The notes: generated from the sequence alone by a model not told the origin. Numbered from the stretch's first letter, positions 8,016 to 16,485 are shown. The stretch: 64,000 nucleotides of DNA from Granulicella cerasi (GCF_025685575.1 NZ_JAGSYD010000006.1:1-64000); one strand, 5' to 3'. Numbers and translations are program-made.

Positions 8016-8948
8016 GTGAAGCTCGTTTTCTGTGGAACCCCGCTTTTTGCCGTCCCCAGCCTGAAGGCCGTGTTGGCGGCCGGGCACGAGGTCGCCCTCG
8101 TGCTGACGCAGCCCGACAAGCCCGCCGGCCGAGGCATGGCACTGCGCCCTTCGTCGGTGAAGCAGTTCGCCCTGGAGCAGGGACTGGCGGTCGCGCAGCC
8201 GGACAAGCTGCGGAACAATGTGGAAATCGAGTCCCAACTGAGGGAAATCGCTCCCGATGCGATCTGCGTCGTCGCCTACGGCAAACTGATCCCTACCTGG
8301 ATGCTCGAATTGCCGCGCTTCGGCAACATCAACGTCCATGGATCGCTGCTGCCGAAGTACCGCGGTGCGGCACCCATCCAATGGGCGGTGGCCAACGGCG
8401 AAGCCGAGACCGGCGTGACCACGATGTTGCTCAACGAGGGCCTCGACACTGGCGACATGCTCTTGGAGCGCCGTCTGGCGATTCCGACGACCGCAACCTC
8501 CGCCGAACTTTTTCCACAGCTCTCCGAGGTCGGCGCTTCTGCCCTTGTGGAAACCCTCGCAGGGCTCGAGGCGGGGACGATCCAGCGTCAGAAGCAGGAT
8601 GACTCGGAGGCCACGCTTGCTCCGCAACTCACCCGGGAAGATGGAAATGCGAATCCTGCCGAGCGGAACGCCTTGTGTATATTCAATCGTTGGCGTGGAT
8701 TTCAGCCATGGCCCGGGGCCTACACCATGTTGCGTGGTAAGCGATTTATTTTGAAAGAATTGTCGCTTGTTTCTGAAGTAAAAGTTTCAGCAGGAACGCT
8801 TGAAGTTCGCGATGGAAAGCTGCTCATGGGCACCTCGGATGGCAGTGCGCTGGAACTGCTCGAAGTCCAACTCGAGGGCAAGCCGGCGATGCCAGGCGGG
8901 CAGTTCGCTCGCGACTTTCAGGTGAAGTCGGGTGAGCGCGTTGGCTAA
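8016..8948 (+). CDS. fmt: Methionyl-tRNA(fMet) formyltransferase
   Basis: 310 aa from GTG 8016, preceded by CCGGAGG at 5-nt spacing. Transfers the formyl group from 10-formyl-tetrahydrofolate to initiator Met-tRNA. N-terminal Rossmann-type domain with GTPLFAVPSLKAV and the folate site: N106 and H108 followed by SLLPKYRGAAPI (110-121). The C-terminal OB-like tRNA-binding domain spans about 205-310 (FNRWRGFQPWPGAYT). Its 3' end overlaps the rsmB start by 17 bp, so the two are probably co-translated. It forms a formylation/deformylation pair with def just upstream. Confidence 0.97.
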   Translation: MKLVFCGTPLFAVPSLKAVLAAGHEVALVLTQPDKPAGRGMALRPSSVKQFALEQGLAVAQPDKLRNNVEIESQLREIAPDAICVVAYGKLIPTWMLELPRFGNINVHGSLLPKYRGAAPIQWAVANGEAETGVTTMLLNEGLDTGDMLLERRLAIPTTATSAELFPQLSEVGASALVETLAGLEAGTIQRQKQDDSEATLAPQLTREDGNANPAERNALCIFNRWRGFQPWPGAYTMLRGKRFILKELSLVSEVKVSAGTLEVRDGKLLMGTSDGSALELLEVQLEGKPAMPGGQFARDFQVKSGERVG

Positions 8949-10191
8949 CGATCCTCGTCATCGCCGACCCGCTTTCCCACAGCCGCTCAAGCCTGTGAGC
9001 CCGGCTCGATGGGCCGCTTTCCGTGTGCTCGAAGCAGTGGAAAATTCGGATTCCCACTCCGACGACCTACTGCATGGGCCGCTGCTGGCCAAGCTCACAC
9101 CACAGGACACGGCACTCGCCAACGCGCTGGTCATGGGGACACTCCGCCAGCAACTCGCGCTGGAAGACCGGCTGATCCCGCTACTCGCACGGCCCGACGC
9201 GCCAATGCTTTCGCCAGTCGCCAATGCGCTTCGCCTTGGTGCATTCCAGTTGCTGCATATGGATCGGGTTCCGGCGCACGCCGCTATCAGCGAGAGCGTG
9301 GAGCTTGTCCGCCACGCCGGACACCCCGGCGCTGCCGGCTTAGTGAACGCGCTGCTGCGCAAGCTTTCCACCGAGATCGTCACCCCGCGTCGTCCGCTGG
9401 TCGAGTCCATCGACGCGATGGCGGCCCGCCTGGGACATCCCGCGTGGCTGGTGAAACGGTGGGTAGATACCTACGGCAAGGCGGCCACCGAAACGATCTG
9501 CGCTTATGATCTCGTGGAGCCTCCGGCCGGCGAGCTTTTCCCGGATGCGGCGTTCCCGATGGACGACGGCTCGCGACTGGTGGCTGAACTGACTGCGGCC
9601 GCCAAGCCTGAGGCGAAGTCGGTTTGGGACGCGTGCGCGGCGCCCGGCGGCAAGACCCTGGTGTTGGCGAACCGTCTGCCGGAGGCCAAGTTTCTTGCCA
9701 CCGATGCCAGCCCGAAGCGCCGCGAGCGTCTGGCCGATCGGCTTGACCGCGAGTTGCCGGGACGTGTTCGTACGCGTACCGCGGATGCCGCAAAGTTGCC
9801 GACCACCGAGGGACGCTTCGATCTCATCCTGATCGATGCGCCTTGCTCGGGCACCGGAACGTTGGCGCGCAACCCGGAGATCAAGTTGCGCCTTGCGGCC
9901 GAGGACATCGCTCGCCAGTCGGCCCGCCAGCGAGAAATCCTGCTTGCCGCCCTCCACCGTCTTGAACCCGGCGGACGCATCGTTTATTCGACCTGCTCGC
10001 TGGAGCCGGAGGAGAACGAGCGCGTCGTTGGCAGCCTACGCGACGTGAAGATCGTCCCTGTGGCGCCGCTGCTTATGCAGCTGAAGTTGCCGGCGGGGGA
10101 GAACCTCCTGAGCGGCGCCTTCCTGCGCACGCTTCCGGGGGTGGGGTTCGCTGGAGACGGCTTCTTCGCCGCTATTCTCGAAAAGGCTTAG
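8932..10191 (+). CDS. rsmB: 16S rRNA m5C methyltransferase RsmB/Sun (NusB domain + SAM methyltransferase)
   Basis: 419 aa from GTG 8932, inside the fmt 3' end. N-terminal NusB-like RNA-binding domain (about 25-155: ARWAAFRVLEAVE, ALANALVMGTLRQ, AHAAISESVELVR) followed by a C5-cytosine RNA methyltransferase domain. SAM-binding motif DACAAPGGKTLVLA is near 226; the catalytic/releasing cysteines lie in DAPCSGTGTLARNPEIK (about 303) and STCSLEPEENE (about 357). Family members methylate C967 of 16S rRNA. The def-fmt-rsmB order is conserved in many bacteria. The gene ends 7 bp from the convergent PASTA gene with no obvious terminator between. Confidence 0.95.
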   Translation: MSALANDPRHRRPAFPQPLKPVSPARWAAFRVLEAVENSDSHSDDLLHGPLLAKLTPQDTALANALVMGTLRQQLALEDRLIPLLARPDAPMLSPVANALRLGAFQLLHMDRVPAHAAISESVELVRHAGHPGAAGLVNALLRKLSTEIVTPRRPLVESIDAMAARLGHPAWLVKRWVDTYGKAATETICAYDLVEPPAGELFPDAAFPMDDGSRLVAELTAAAKPEAKSVWDACAAPGGKTLVLANRLPEAKFLATDASPKRRERLADRLDRELPGRVRTRTADAAKLPTTEGRFDLILIDAPCSGTGTLARNPEIKLRLAAEDIARQSARQREILLAALHRLEPGGRIVYSTCSLEPEENERVVGSLRDVKIVPVAPLLMQLKLPAGENLLSGAFLRTLPGVGFAGDGFFAAILEKA

Positions 10192-10198
10192 CCGTGGT

Positions 10199-11074
10199 TT
10201 AGTGCTCGGTGGGCGCCGTTGTGGTCACAGCGGCGGGAGCATTCACGGTCAAGTGCGAGAAGGTGAGCCTCACCACGTCACCGCGATTTGCGCGATGTCC
10301 TGACTCCGGTGACTGGCTCACGACCGGGCCTGAGGGGCCGGTGCTTTGCGCCACATCCGGCGGGGCCGCGGGACGGGCGATCGGCTCGCCTGCCGCATCC
10401 AATAACGTGCCGTTGGGACCGGGGTGGGCGCCGGGAGGAAGCGCCGTCGCTGCGATATTGGTGGTGGTCTGGCCGATGAGAGCGGTCTTCAGACCGAGCG
10501 CGGCGGCGGCCCTGTTCGCCGCGGGGTAGCTTAGGCCGACAAAGCTTGGCAACACGAACGCCGCAGACGCGCCTGATCCCGAAGAACTGAGCAGCAGGGA
10601 AATACGTGGCTGGTCAACGCCAGCGTCGGGCGGAGGAGTCTGCGCGAGCACGATGTCCGCGTCGCCGGGAGCATCGAGGTGCGCGAGCGTGCCGAGGTCA
10701 AGCTGATCGCGGCGAATCGCCATCGCGGCCGATCGCTCGGTTTTGCCGACAACGTCCGGAATCGTGACCTGCTGCGGGCCGAGGGATTCGGTGACGCGCA
10801 CCTGCCAGCCCTTGCGCACCTGTGAGCCAACCGCGGGGGCCTGCGAGAGGATGCGTCCGGTGGGAACGGTCGTCGAGTAGAACTTGTTTTCGATGGTGAG
10901 GTCGAGGCCGGCGCGCAGGGCGGCGTCCGTGGCTTCGGAGACGGTCATGCCCGAAAAGCTGGGGACGTCCGTCTCGCCGGTGTGCAGCGCGATGCGCATG
11001 GTGATGCCAGCCATGACGAGCATGGTGGCGATCATCGTCAGTGCCGTGAAGGCGATGATAAAGAGGCGCTTCAT
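10199..11074 (-). CDS. Membrane-anchored PASTA-domain protein without kinase domain
   Basis: 291 aa. A single N-terminal transmembrane segment (IIAFTALTMIATMLVMAGIT, about 5-25) followed by three PASTA repeats: about 36-100 (VPSFSGMTVSEATDAALRAG), 102-168 (IPDVVGKTERSAAMAIRRD) and 173-255 (LPSFVGLSYPAANRAAAALG). PASTA domains bind muropeptides and are best known from PrkC/StkP kinases and penicillin-binding proteins; here no kinase or transpeptidase domain is attached. The C-terminus is Pro/Thr/Ala-rich. ATG 11074 overlaps the end of the CDF transporter gene by 4 bp, so the two are probably co-transcribed. Likely a cell-wall sensing or binding protein; the partner is unknown. Confidence 0.85.
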   Translation of the reverse strand: MKRLFIIAFTALTMIATMLVMAGITMRIALHTGETDVPSFSGMTVSEATDAALRAGLDLTIENKFYSTTVPTGRILSQAPAVGSQVRKGWQVRVTESLGPQQVTIPDVVGKTERSAAMAIRRDQLDLGTLAHLDAPGDADIVLAQTPPPDAGVDQPRISLLLSSSGSGASAAFVLPSFVGLSYPAANRAAAALGLKTALIGQTTTNIAATALPPGAHPGPNGTLLDAAGEPIARPAAPPDVAQSTGPSGPVVSQSPESGHRANRGDVVRLTFSHLTVNAPAAVTTTAPTEH

Positions 11075-12555
11075 CTTGGGTCCGCAGACAAGGATATCGC
11101 GACGGGCTCTTCGTGGCAGTTGTCGGTCGCGGGCTCAGGGTGGATGAACACGCGGGTCACGTCGGGATGGTCGTGGCGGAACGCCGCTTCCAGGTCGGTG
11201 ATGACAGCGTGTACGCGGTCCATGGCCATGCCGTCGGGCAGCGTGCAGTGGCAGGAGATCTGCAGCCCGTGCGCGGCGCCGCCGTGCGAACGCGTTACGC
11301 GGATCTCGTGCACGTCGATAATGTCGCGGAACTCGCGCGCCACCTTGAGGAAATTGCGTTCCAGCGCGGCTGCCGGCGGACCGGACGCGGCTTCGTCGAT
11401 CGTCGAGGGTTCGCTCTCGATGTGCGTGAGGAGGGAACGGACCTCAGGCACGTCATGGCGAATGTCGGCTTCGAGCCTGGAGGCCACATCGTGTGCCTCG
11501 CGCAGCGTCATCGTCTCCGGCACTTCGAGGTGTTGTTCCACATGCAGGGAGCCGTCGATCTGCTGCACGGTCACGTCGTGGATGGAGAGATTGGCGCGAG
11601 CGGCGACCGCACGGACGCGGTCGAAGACAGACTCCGAGGACGCAACTGCTGCGAGCGTGGAGACGACGACGTCGGCGTCTGGCAGAAACTGCTGCACGGC
11701 ATAGCGTGCGGCCAGCGTGACCTGCTCGGCGCGCTGGAAGGTAAGGTTGCGCGGCAGGCCGAGCGTCATGTCGACGAAGTACTTCGGCCCTGAACGACGC
11801 ACGCGCAGGCGTTCGACGCTGAGCACATCGGTGATGCGCTCCAGCTCGCGGACGATGTCGCGGTGGCGCTGCTGCCGGACTTCAAGGGGCGTTGCGTCTG
11901 TCAGCGAGTCGATGGTGATGCGCGCGAGGCGCAGCGTAACGAAGAGGATGATGCCTGCCACGATGAGAGCGGCGATGGGGTCGGCGAAGTCCAGGGCGGC
12001 GATGCCGAAGCGTTGACCGATATACGAGCACGCGAGGCCGAGCATGACGGCGGACGCGGACCAGATGTCCGTACCGAAGTGGATCGCGTCGGCTTCGAGC
12101 GCTTCGGACTGATGTTCCTTAGCGGCCTTGTGGAGAGCACGCGAGCGCGTGAGGTCGACAGCGATGCTGCAGCCCAGCACGACGAACGGCCAGGGAGAAA
12201 AAGCCAGATGGAGATGATCGGGATGACGCAGGCGCGACACGGCTTCATAGGCGATCCAGCCGCAGGATCCGAGCATCAGCAGAATCTCAAACGCGGCGGA
12301 AAGATTTTCGACCTTGCCGTGACCGTAGTTGTGGTCGTCGTCGGCGGGACGGTCGGACGCCCGCACCGCCAGCAACGTCACGCCGGAAGCTACGAGATCA
12401 ATGCCAGAATGCGCGGCTTCGGAGAACATGCCGAGCGAGCCGGTGAGCACGCCTGTGACGAGCTTCAGCAGCGTGATGGCCGTGGCCGCCACCAGCGAGG
12501 CTAAGGCCGCCGCTCGTTTGGATTCGCTGGCTTCGTTCGTGGACTCGACCGTCAT
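11071..12555 (-). CDS. Cation diffusion facilitator (CDF) metal exporter with extended C-terminus
   Basis: 494 aa. Exports divalent metals such as Zn2+, Fe2+ or Mn2+ in exchange for protons. The N-terminal about 210 residues hold six membrane segments with the CDF signature: EAAHSGIDLVASGVTLLAVR, then DHNYGHGKVENLSA and, in TM5, HFGTDIWSASAVMLG. The cytoplasmic ZT_dimer domain (about 215-295) is followed by about 200 more residues that look like further copies of the same alpha-beta metal-binding fold (VQQIDGSLHVEQHLEVPETM; VTRSHGGAAHGLQISCHCTLPDG). Typical CDF proteins are about 300 aa. It overlaps the PASTA gene by 4 bp. Metal specificity cannot be read. Confidence 0.9.
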   Translation of the reverse strand: MTVESTNEASESKRAAALASLVAATAITLLKLVTGVLTGSLGMFSEAAHSGIDLVASGVTLLAVRASDRPADDDHNYGHGKVENLSAAFEILLMLGSCGWIAYEAVSRLRHPDHLHLAFSPWPFVVLGCSIAVDLTRSRALHKAAKEHQSEALEADAIHFGTDIWSASAVMLGLACSYIGQRFGIAALDFADPIAALIVAGIILFVTLRLARITIDSLTDATPLEVRQQRHRDIVRELERITDVLSVERLRVRRSGPKYFVDMTLGLPRNLTFQRAEQVTLAARYAVQQFLPDADVVVSTLAAVASSESVFDRVRAVAARANLSIHDVTVQQIDGSLHVEQHLEVPETMTLREAHDVASRLEADIRHDVPEVRSLLTHIESEPSTIDEAASGPPAAALERNFLKVAREFRDIIDVHEIRVTRSHGGAAHGLQISCHCTLPDGMAMDRVHAVITDLEAAFRHDHPDVTRVFIHPEPATDNCHEEPVAISLSADPR

Positions 12556-12652
12556 CCCTCCGAGGATACCGCGTACGGCGTCCTCCTTTCGAGGATTTCC
12601 AACCTGGGCCTCTGGTTTGCATTTGTGCGGTAGATTGCCTGATCCTCTTGCT

Positions 12653-13573
12653 ATGAAGACGAAGCGGGAAAGGATGAGCGAGGCGCGGCTGGAGCTGGCG
12701 ACGTTGATTGCGAAGCAGGTGCAGGAAGAAGGAGACTTTCCGGCGGCCGTGCCGGGGCTGCATTTGTATCGTCGGCATGAGCCTGTGGTGGGGGCGTGCC
12801 AGGTATACGAGCCGGCGTTTGCGATCGTCGCTCAAGGCGCTAAGGTCGTGGATGTCGGAGGAGAAAGCTTCCCCTTCGGCGAGGCGAGTTGTCTGCTGAC
12901 TCCGGTCCATGTGCCCGCGCTCTCGCGCATTACGCGGGCTTCACTCACGCGGCCTTATCTGGCATGCGCTGTGTTGCTGGATCTTCAGATGGCGCGTGAG
13001 CTCATGACGGAGCTTGATGTCGTGAAAGGTGACGAGCGCGGTCATGCTGTGACGGTTGGACCGATGTCGCCGGAGTTAATGGATGCCGTGCTGCGCCTGG
13101 TGCGATTGAACGAGAAGCCCGGTGACATCCCTGTGCTGGCTTCGTTATTGCAGCGCGAGATTTTGTATCGCCTGCTGACGAGCACGATGGGTGGAATGCT
13201 GCGGCAGATCGTCACGACTGGCTCGCAGAGTCATCGTGTGGCGCGTGCTGTGGAGTGGCTGCGAGTCCATTATCGCGAGCCGTTTCGTACTGACGAGTTG
13301 GCCGAGCATGCTCGCATGGGTGTGTCGACGCTGCATCATCACTTCCGCGAGATGACCGGAAGCAGCCCTCTGCAGTTTCAGAAGCAGCTGCGACTCTTCG
13401 AAGCGCGGCGGCTGATGTTGATGAACGGCATGGACGCCGCGACAGCAGCATTTGAGACCGGATATGAGAGCGCGACGCAGTTCAGCCGCGAATACCGCCG
13501 GCAGTTTGGAGCGCCGCCCCGCAGAGATGTGGTGGAGTTGATGACTGTGGGCGAACTCGCGTTGGTCAGCTGA
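12653..13573 (+). CDS. AraC-family transcriptional regulator (AraC_N cupin + HTH)
   Basis: 306 aa from ATG 12653; the long upstream in-frame extension overlaps the CDF gene and is not credible. N-terminal AraC_N/cupin-type effector domain (about 25-185: PGLHLYRRHEPVVGACQVYEP, FGEASCLLTPVHVP) and a C-terminal double helix-turn-helix (about 205-300: FRTDELAEHARMGVSTLHHHFREMTGSSPLQFQKQLRL; AFETGYESATQFSREYRRQFG). Relatives with this N-terminal type often control nearby oxidoreductase genes such as SDRs. It diverges from the CDF gene; downstream lie the minus-strand SnoaL-like and SDR genes. Target not determinable from sequence. Confidence 0.9.
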   Translation: MKTKRERMSEARLELATLIAKQVQEEGDFPAAVPGLHLYRRHEPVVGACQVYEPAFAIVAQGAKVVDVGGESFPFGEASCLLTPVHVPALSRITRASLTRPYLACAVLLDLQMARELMTELDVVKGDERGHAVTVGPMSPELMDAVLRLVRLNEKPGDIPVLASLLQREILYRLLTSTMGGMLRQIVTTGSQSHRVARAVEWLRVHYREPFRTDELAEHARMGVSTLHHHFREMTGSSPLQFQKQLRLFEARRLMLMNGMDAATAAFETGYESATQFSREYRRQFGAPPRRDVVELMTVGELALVS

Positions 13574-13692
13574 GGGCGAAGAGGCGGCGCATGCTCGAGT
13601 GATGTGATCGGACTGAGGTCCCTAAGAACTCAATCGGTAAGAGCTAACAGAGATGAAACATCAGAGGTCACGAGCCGAACTCCTCGCTATTG

Positions 13693-14085
13693 TTAACTCT
13701 CAAGAGTGACGAAGGTTTCGGTGCGGATCATCCAACCGGATGGCGCATTGCGCCACATCGCTGAATAGACGCCGGTGTAGACCACTTCTCCGGAGGGCAG
13801 TGTGGCGACCCAACGGCCATGCTCGGCGGCGAGCGAATGGTCCTCCGCGACGTGGATCGCGTCAGGCGTGCGTACGTAGGTCAGGCCGTGCTTCGGTTGG
13901 TCGAAACCCTGCTTGTACAAGCGCAGATACTCCGCGCGTGAAGCGACGAAGGTGCCGTCGCCGATGATGCCGACATAGTCCTCGGCGAGTGAAGCTCCGA
14001 CACCGGCGAGGTTGCGGCGCGCGATGGCACGATTGGAATTGTCGCGAGTACGGCGGATGGTGGCTTCGTCTGATTCTTCGTTCAC
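13693..14085 (-). CDS. SnoaL/DUF4440-like small protein
   Basis: About 130 aa using GTG 14085 (VNEESDEATIRRTRDNSNRA); the frame is open upstream to 14298, but that part looks non-coding, so the start is uncertain. The body matches the cystatin-like alpha+beta cone fold of SnoaL/DUF4440 proteins: NRAIARRNLAGVGASLAEDYVGIIGDGTFV, then LTYVRTPDAIHVAEDHSLAAEHGRWV and a C-terminal beta hairpin ending YTGVYSAMWRNAPSGWMIRTETFV. Such proteins are usually small-molecule isomerases/hydrolases or binding proteins of unknown ligand. It is transcribed in the same direction as the SDR gene ending at 14217 and might be its distal partner (131-bp gap). Confidence 0.75.
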   Translation of the reverse strand: MNEESDEATIRRTRDNSNRAIARRNLAGVGASLAEDYVGIIGDGTFVASRAEYLRLYKQGFDQPKHGLTYVRTPDAIHVAEDHSLAAEHGRWVATLPSGEVVYTGVYSAMWRNAPSGWMIRTETFVTLES

Positions 14086-14216
14086 GAGAGTTCCAGATGG
14101 CGCAGAAGTGAGTGCAACAAGGAACACCTTATCGCAAGTAACAGAACTCTGCTGGCGCGTAGGAGCGACTCGCCAGCGAGAGATCGTGTCTGCTCGCTGG
14201 CGTTCTATGTCTAAGA

Positions 14217-15014
14217 TTATGCGCGGTAACGTGGTGCTGCTTCTTTGCTGGAGAGGAACGGGTAGAGCGCGAGGCGTGCTTGCTCGTAGCGGTTCCATAC
14301 CTCTACATCGGGAAGAGCTGGGATTGTCACGAGTTCCTTCTGGTCAAAGGCGACCAGCGCCGCGTCAACGCAGTCCTCGGCGCTCATCACATTCTTCTCA
14401 GGGAGGTTATGCACCGGAAGCCCGGCGCGGTCCCAGAACTCCGTTCGTGTGGCTCCGGGGAGGACTGCCTGCACCTGTACGCCGGTGTCCTTGAGGTTCT
14501 TAAAGAGCGACTGCGTGAAGCTCAGCACGTAGGCCTTGGAGCCGCTGTAAGTCCCGTTGAGCACGTCCGGGTTGACCGCCACGACCGAAGCGATATTGAT
14601 CACCGCTCCTGCCTTCTTCGCGATGAGACTTGGGAGCACGGCAGCGGTGAGTCGAGTCAACGCAGTGACGTTGAGGAAGATCATGTTTTCAAGCTCGTCG
14701 ACGTCGGAGTCGGTAAGAGATTTCGTGCCGCCGAAGCCTGCATTGTTGACCAGGATGGAGATGGTGTCATCAGCTTTAAGCCTCGTCTCGAGCGCAAGCA
14801 ACGACGACCTGTCGGTGAGGTCGGCGGCCAATGTTTCAACTGCGATGCCGTACTCGGCGGTCAGCGTGTCGGCGATGGAAGTGAGACGCTTTGTGTCCCG
14901 AGCAATGAGTAGCAGATTGTATCCGCGCTTGGCGAAGCGATCGGCGTAGACGGCGCCAATGCCGGAGGATGCTCCTGTGATGACGACAGTGCCTTTGGAG
15001 TTTGCAGTAGACAT
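14217..15014 (-). CDS. SDR-family oxidoreductase controlled by the upstream TetR
   Basis: 265 aa from ATG 15014, preceded by AAGGTG at 7-nt spacing; a GTG three codons earlier overlaps that ribosome site and is rejected. Classical short-chain dehydrogenase: nucleotide-binding TGASSGIG, NNAGFGG, catalytic serine in INIASVVAVN, Tyr-x-x-x-Lys in YSGSKAYVLS, then PGATRTEFWDRAG. N-terminal AVYADRFAKRGYNLLLIARD closely resembles the SDR at 54347, so the two are paralogs. A TAGACCAGTCTG palindrome (15070-15081) lies 56 bp upstream and matches the site in front of the TetR gene at 15124-15711. Substrate unknown; repression by an electrophile-sensing TetR suggests a role against reactive carbonyls. 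Confidence 0.9.
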   Translation of the reverse strand: MSTANSKGTVVITGASSGIGAVYADRFAKRGYNLLLIARDTKRLTSIADTLTAEYGIAVETLAADLTDRSSLLALETRLKADDTISILVNNAGFGGTKSLTDSDVDELENMIFLNVTALTRLTAAVLPSLIAKKAGAVINIASVVAVNPDVLNGTYSGSKAYVLSFTQSLFKNLKDTGVQVQAVLPGATRTEFWDRAGLPVHNLPEKNVMSAEDCVDAALVAFDQKELVTIPALPDVEVWNRYEQARLALYPFLSSKEAAPRYRA

Positions 15015-15069
15015 GAATTTCACCTTGGTCGTTGAATTGAGCTCACATGGGAGCTACGGTGTCATAGAT

Positions 15070-15081
15070 TAGACCAGTCTG
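15070..15081. promoter_or_regulatory. Probable TetR operator upstream of the SDR gene
   Basis: TAGACCAGTCTG, an imperfect 12-bp palindrome differing at two positions from the perfect palindrome TAGACTAGTCTA at 15721-15732. It sits between the TetR stop codon and the SDR start, in promoter position for the SDR. The pairing with the second site, one in front of each gene, supports a shared repressor. NemR/AcuR-type TetR proteins are known to use TAGAC-type boxes. Confidence 0.65.
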
Positions 15082-15123
15082 TTCATGGATTCAGAAAAAT
15101 CTGCTTTGCCTCCCAATGGGTCG

Positions 15124-15711
15124 CTATGGCTTCAGCAAAACGTTGAACGTGTAGTTAAAGAAGAGTTCCAGAGGTTTGTCGCTCTGGGTGGCTTTTGCTC
15201 GGACCTGTGCACCTTCCCAGCCGTTGACGAGCAGGGCGGCCAAGTCGTCGGGTCTGACGGTCCTCGGGAGTTCCTTCGCGTCGATCGCTTCGCGAATTAT
15301 CTTCGCGAGTTCTTTCTGCCAGGCAGAGAATGCGCTTTCAAGAAGAGTGCGAATCTCTTCATTTTGGCCGCCCACCTCAAGGCTGAGGTTTCCTAGTAAG
15401 CAACCTGATATCGGTCCGCCTCGTTGACCGTATGTTGCAATGAGGTCTTTGAAGTAAGCCCGCAGCTTCTTGAGCGGAGAAAGGGAGGCGCTCTGGATAT
15501 TTCGCTCTAAGCGTTCCATCTCTCCTGTGGCATAGCGCTCGATCACCTCTATCACGAACTCATCCTTGGTGGAGAAGTGATGGTAGAAGGAGCCTTTGGG
15601 GATTTCGGCGGCTTGCAGGATCTGGTTGATGCCCGCAGCCGAGTAGCCTGCAGAGCGCAAAAGACGCAGGCCGACTTCGATCAAGCGTTCGCGTGTGGAT
15701 GGCTTGCTCAT
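15124..15711 (-). CDS. TetR/AcrR-family repressor, NemR/AcuR-like
   Basis: 195 aa. N-terminal TetR helix-turn-helix (TRERLIEVGLRLLRSAGYSAAGINQILQAAEIPKGSFYHHFSTKDEF, about 6-52) and an all-helical ligand-binding domain. C104 in GPISGCLLGNLSLEV corresponds in position and context to the redox/electrophile-sensing cysteine region of NemR-type regulators, so sensing of reactive electrophiles is plausible. The gene is upstream of and co-oriented with the SDR gene (14217-15014). A perfect palindrome overlaps its promoter region (15721-15732) and a near copy precedes the SDR, indicating autorepression plus SDR control. greB is divergent on the other side. Confidence 0.92.
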   Translation of the reverse strand: MSKPSTRERLIEVGLRLLRSAGYSAAGINQILQAAEIPKGSFYHHFSTKDEFVIEVIERYATGEMERLERNIQSASLSPLKKLRAYFKDLIATYGQRGGPISGCLLGNLSLEVGGQNEEIRTLLESAFSAWQKELAKIIREAIDAKELPRTVRPDDLAALLVNGWEGAQVRAKATQSDKPLELFFNYTFNVLLKP

Positions 15712-15720
15712 AACAAAGAA

Positions 15721-15732
15721 TAGACTAGTCTA
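15721..15732. promoter_or_regulatory. Perfect 12-bp palindrome, probable TetR autoregulatory operator
   Basis: TAGACTAGTCTA lies 9 bp upstream of the TetR start codon and 71 bp upstream of greB. Its near copy precedes the SDR gene. Position next to the start codon suggests direct autorepression; an effect on divergent greB is possible. Confidence 0.7.
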
Positions 15733-15803
15733 TCGAGCGATAGGATTCTCCTATCAGGCATGAATCAAGACGTGAGCGAACGTCACGCTGAGAGAATAGG
15801 GCC

Positions 15804-16394
15804 ATGCGAAAAGGGTTTACGAGAGAACCGAATCGAGAAGTGCCTGCGACGACAGTGCGGAACTACATTACGCCCGGTGGGCTCGAGCGGTTGAAGGCGG
15901 AGCACCAGTTTTTGCTCAACAAAGACCGTCCGGCTGTGACGGAGGCCGTGGCGTGGGCGGCGAGTCTGGGGGATCGTAGCGAGAACGCGGACTATCAATA
16001 CGCCAAGCGCAGGCTGCGACAGATCGACGGGCGGATTCGCTTTCTGTCCAAGCGCATTGAAGCTGCAGATGTGATCGACCCTGAGGCTCCGCGGTCGAAG
16101 CTGCAAGAGGCGAAGGCGTTCTTCGGTGCGACGGTGCTTTATGAAAATGCCGCTGGAGATGAGCGCGAGGTTTGCATCGTTGGCGTCGATGAAGTGGACC
16201 TTGATCGCAACCATGTAAGTTGGCAGTCGCCGATAGGACGCGCGCTTATGCGTTCGGCAGAGGGCGATCGTGTCGTGCTCGATGCTCCAGGTGGCAAGGA
16301 GAACTTGAAGGTGCTCGAGATTCGTTATGAGCGGATTGAAGTAGAGCCGTTCGTGGAGCCGATTGGCTCATACGCTTCTGCGCGCAAGCCGTAG
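15804..16394 (+). CDS. greB: Transcription elongation factor GreA/GreB family, GreB-like
   Basis: 196 aa. Stimulates RNA cleavage by backtracked RNA polymerase. After a basic N-terminal extension (about 1-22) the coiled-coil domain begins ITPGGLERLKAEHQFLLNKDRPAVTEAVAWAASLGDRSENADYQYAKRRLRQIDGRIRFL, with the acidic tip residues within GDRSENADY. The C-terminal FKBP-like domain runs about 100-180 (GATVLYENAAGDER, ISWQSPIGRAL-type segment VSWQSPIGRALMRSAEGDRV). The start with an extra basic segment and the WAASLGDRSENADYQYAK form are GreB- rather than GreA-like. It is divergent from the TetR gene and ends before a hairpin terminator at 16430. Confidence 0.9.
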   Translation: MRKGFTREPNREVPATTVRNYITPGGLERLKAEHQFLLNKDRPAVTEAVAWAASLGDRSENADYQYAKRRLRQIDGRIRFLSKRIEAADVIDPEAPRSKLQEAKAFFGATVLYENAAGDEREVCIVGVDEVDLDRNHVSWQSPIGRALMRSAEGDRVVLDAPGGKENLKVLEIRYERIEVEPFVEPIGSYASARKP

Positions 16395-16429
16395 CAGCAG
16401 GCGGAATCTTTCGTGATCGGAAACAGAAA

Positions 16430-16471
16430 GGCGCCTGAGGTCAATGCAGAACTGCATAGGACTCAGGCGCC
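16430..16471. terminator. Nested hairpin terminator between convergent greB and lipoprotein gene
   Basis: GGCGCCTGAG (16430-16439) pairs perfectly with CTCAGGCGCC (16462-16471); inside is a second small hairpin TGCAG/CTGCA (16445-16456). On the minus strand the stem is followed by TTTCTGTTTCC, so it should work best for the lipoprotein gene, with greB on the other side. Confidence 0.75.
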
Positions 16472-16485
16472 ATCTCCTGTTTGGG

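Noticed and set aside
6322-8142. 606-codon minus-strand frame opposite aroC, def and fmt
   Set aside because: Antisense to three certain genes and no domain seen.
12329-12652. Upstream extension of the AraC-family gene
   Set aside because: Antisense to the CDF gene; AraC homology begins after 12653.
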